From Aporrectodea caliginosa (lineage: Eukaryota; Annelida; Clitellata; Crassiclitellata; Lumbricidae): a stretch of DNA of 64,000 nt. Both the position numbers and the translations under genes were made by a program. Below the pieces are notes generated by a model, which ran no database searches, had not been told where the DNA came from, and worked only from the letters and a program-made list of their open reading frames with translations. Shown here piece after piece: positions 63,140 to 64,000 of the stretch (positions are counted from its first letter, which is position 1; every line of letters begins with the position of its first letter). The stretch lies in contig JACEVL010000412.1 of assembly GCA_020284085.1 (NCBI GenBank), forward strand, positions 547,816-611,815, written 5' to 3'.

Positions 63140-63799
63140 ATGATTCTTCAATCGAGAGTGAAATAGAGACAGAACGCGCAAACGCTTATGTCGCAGGTTC
63201 CAAAGTGAGGGGCCAGCCACGGCGAAGCTACATGTATAGGCCTACCATGTTGCATCGCGGAAACAAGGGACATATTGACAACCAAAACACCAATGTATTT
63301 CTTCCCATATAATATATAAATAGAGCGATCACCGAACTTTGGAATCCTACCAATCAGCCGAACTGCCATGCTTAAAATAGATTCAGGTGTGTTAATGCGA
63401 AAAGGAGAGAAGCCTGCATAATTGGCTTTAGCCTACCAGATGCGTGTTTACACATAGGGTGCACTAAGCACACCCCTAGGACCCCAAACCTCGCGGCCCC
63501 AAACATATGAAAATATTTTTTCAATTATAAAAAATAACACTTCTGAATTTTAAATTACTTTAAAGATAACCTATTTTCTAATTTCTTATAGTTTAGCATT
63601 CACATAAAGGTATATTATTGCAATTTATTATTGTGTTGTTCATTTCGGGCTAATAATTCATTTTGTGCAAAATAACTTCGAACTTTTTAGAAACAAGCCG
63701 CTACTATACCAGTATACCTATTCTTAGGCAACGGCCGTCTGCCATGCTGCAGTTTATGTGTTGAAAGATTTAGTCTAATGATTCCGTCATTTTATTGTT
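63140..63799. other. Non-coding, no feature assigned
   Basis: 63460-63500 (GCACTAAGCACACCCCTAGG, CCCCAAACCTCGCGGCCCC) resembles one end of a hAT-like element, but no partner end was seen. Confidence 0.35.
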
Positions 63800-63962
63800 A
63801 AAGACTTTTATTAGTATTGAGAACAGGCTTTGGTGATCGTGCCTTTTCCGTGGCTGGACCCAGGAGCTGGAATAGCATTCCACCATCAATACGAGCTGCA
63901 CCTACTATGGAGTCATTCAAGTCCAGGCTCAAGACATATTACTTTGAAAAAGCGTATCTCTG
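63800..63962 (+). pseudogene. L2-like LINE C-terminal end
   Basis: AFSVAGPRSWNSIPPSIRAA, then SFKSRLKTYYFEKAYL and a stop at about 63962. Standard end of an L2/CR1-like ORF2; the rest of the 3' UTR runs off the window. Confidence 0.75.
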
Positions 63963-64000
63963 ATTCAGTGTGGAACTTGTTAAAGCGTCCTTGTAACGGC

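Overview
The window looks like animal nuclear DNA, probably from a marine invertebrate. The evidence is spliced coding exons with GT..AG borders, a single-exon rhodopsin-family receptor, very many non-LTR retrotransposon fragments, tRNA-derived SINEs, MITE-sized DNA transposons and long trinucleotide microsatellites. An echinoderm or other invertebrate deuterostome would fit, but nothing here settles the species. Only two cellular genes are recognised with confidence. One is an intact class A GPCR (15128-16153, +). The other is a secreted CAP/CRISP-type gene on the + strand with six visible exons (33350-33653, 41123-41294, 41885-41988, 42509-42600, 61558-61664, 62500-62565). Its introns are swollen by transposons, and it probably runs past the right edge.

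Large-scale layout. An inverted duplication has its left arm at about 1850-6134 and its right arm at about 30627-35350. Both arms carry the first exon of the CAP gene, in divergent orientation, and both are bordered at each end by (TAA)n arrays. Between the arms lies a direct duplication, about 9270-14490 and 22926-28519, flanking the GPCR region. Because both duplications are present in two copies, many later insertions can be read against an empty site in the sister copy. These include hAT-type elements at 3027-3508, 24707-25525 and 34179-35302, a piggyBac-type element at 23539-24509, a Harbinger-type element with a nested CR1 at 11730-13802, and a minisatellite-cored MITE at 31263-31764.

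Retroelements. The most striking family is a non-LTR retrotransposon with a C-terminal restriction-like endonuclease. Many 5'-truncated pieces (778-1176, 1298-1848, 28519-30630, 35438-37924, 38068-38205) sit directly against (TAA)n, often as a chain of piece, TAA array, piece. This suggests microsatellite targeting like that known for Dong/R4-clade elements. CR1-like elements end in (ATTG)n tails; one is nearly complete with a coiled-coil ORF1 and a PHD-endonuclease-RT ORF2 at 44294-50230. L2-like 3' ends with a GGCGCTATATAAAT-like terminus are scattered throughout, and one RTE-like copy lies at 7208-8690. At least two tRNA-derived SINE families are visible.

The remaining sequence is mostly AT-rich non-coding DNA and decayed repeats. 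No rRNA, functional tRNA, CRISPR or prokaryotic-style operon was seen.
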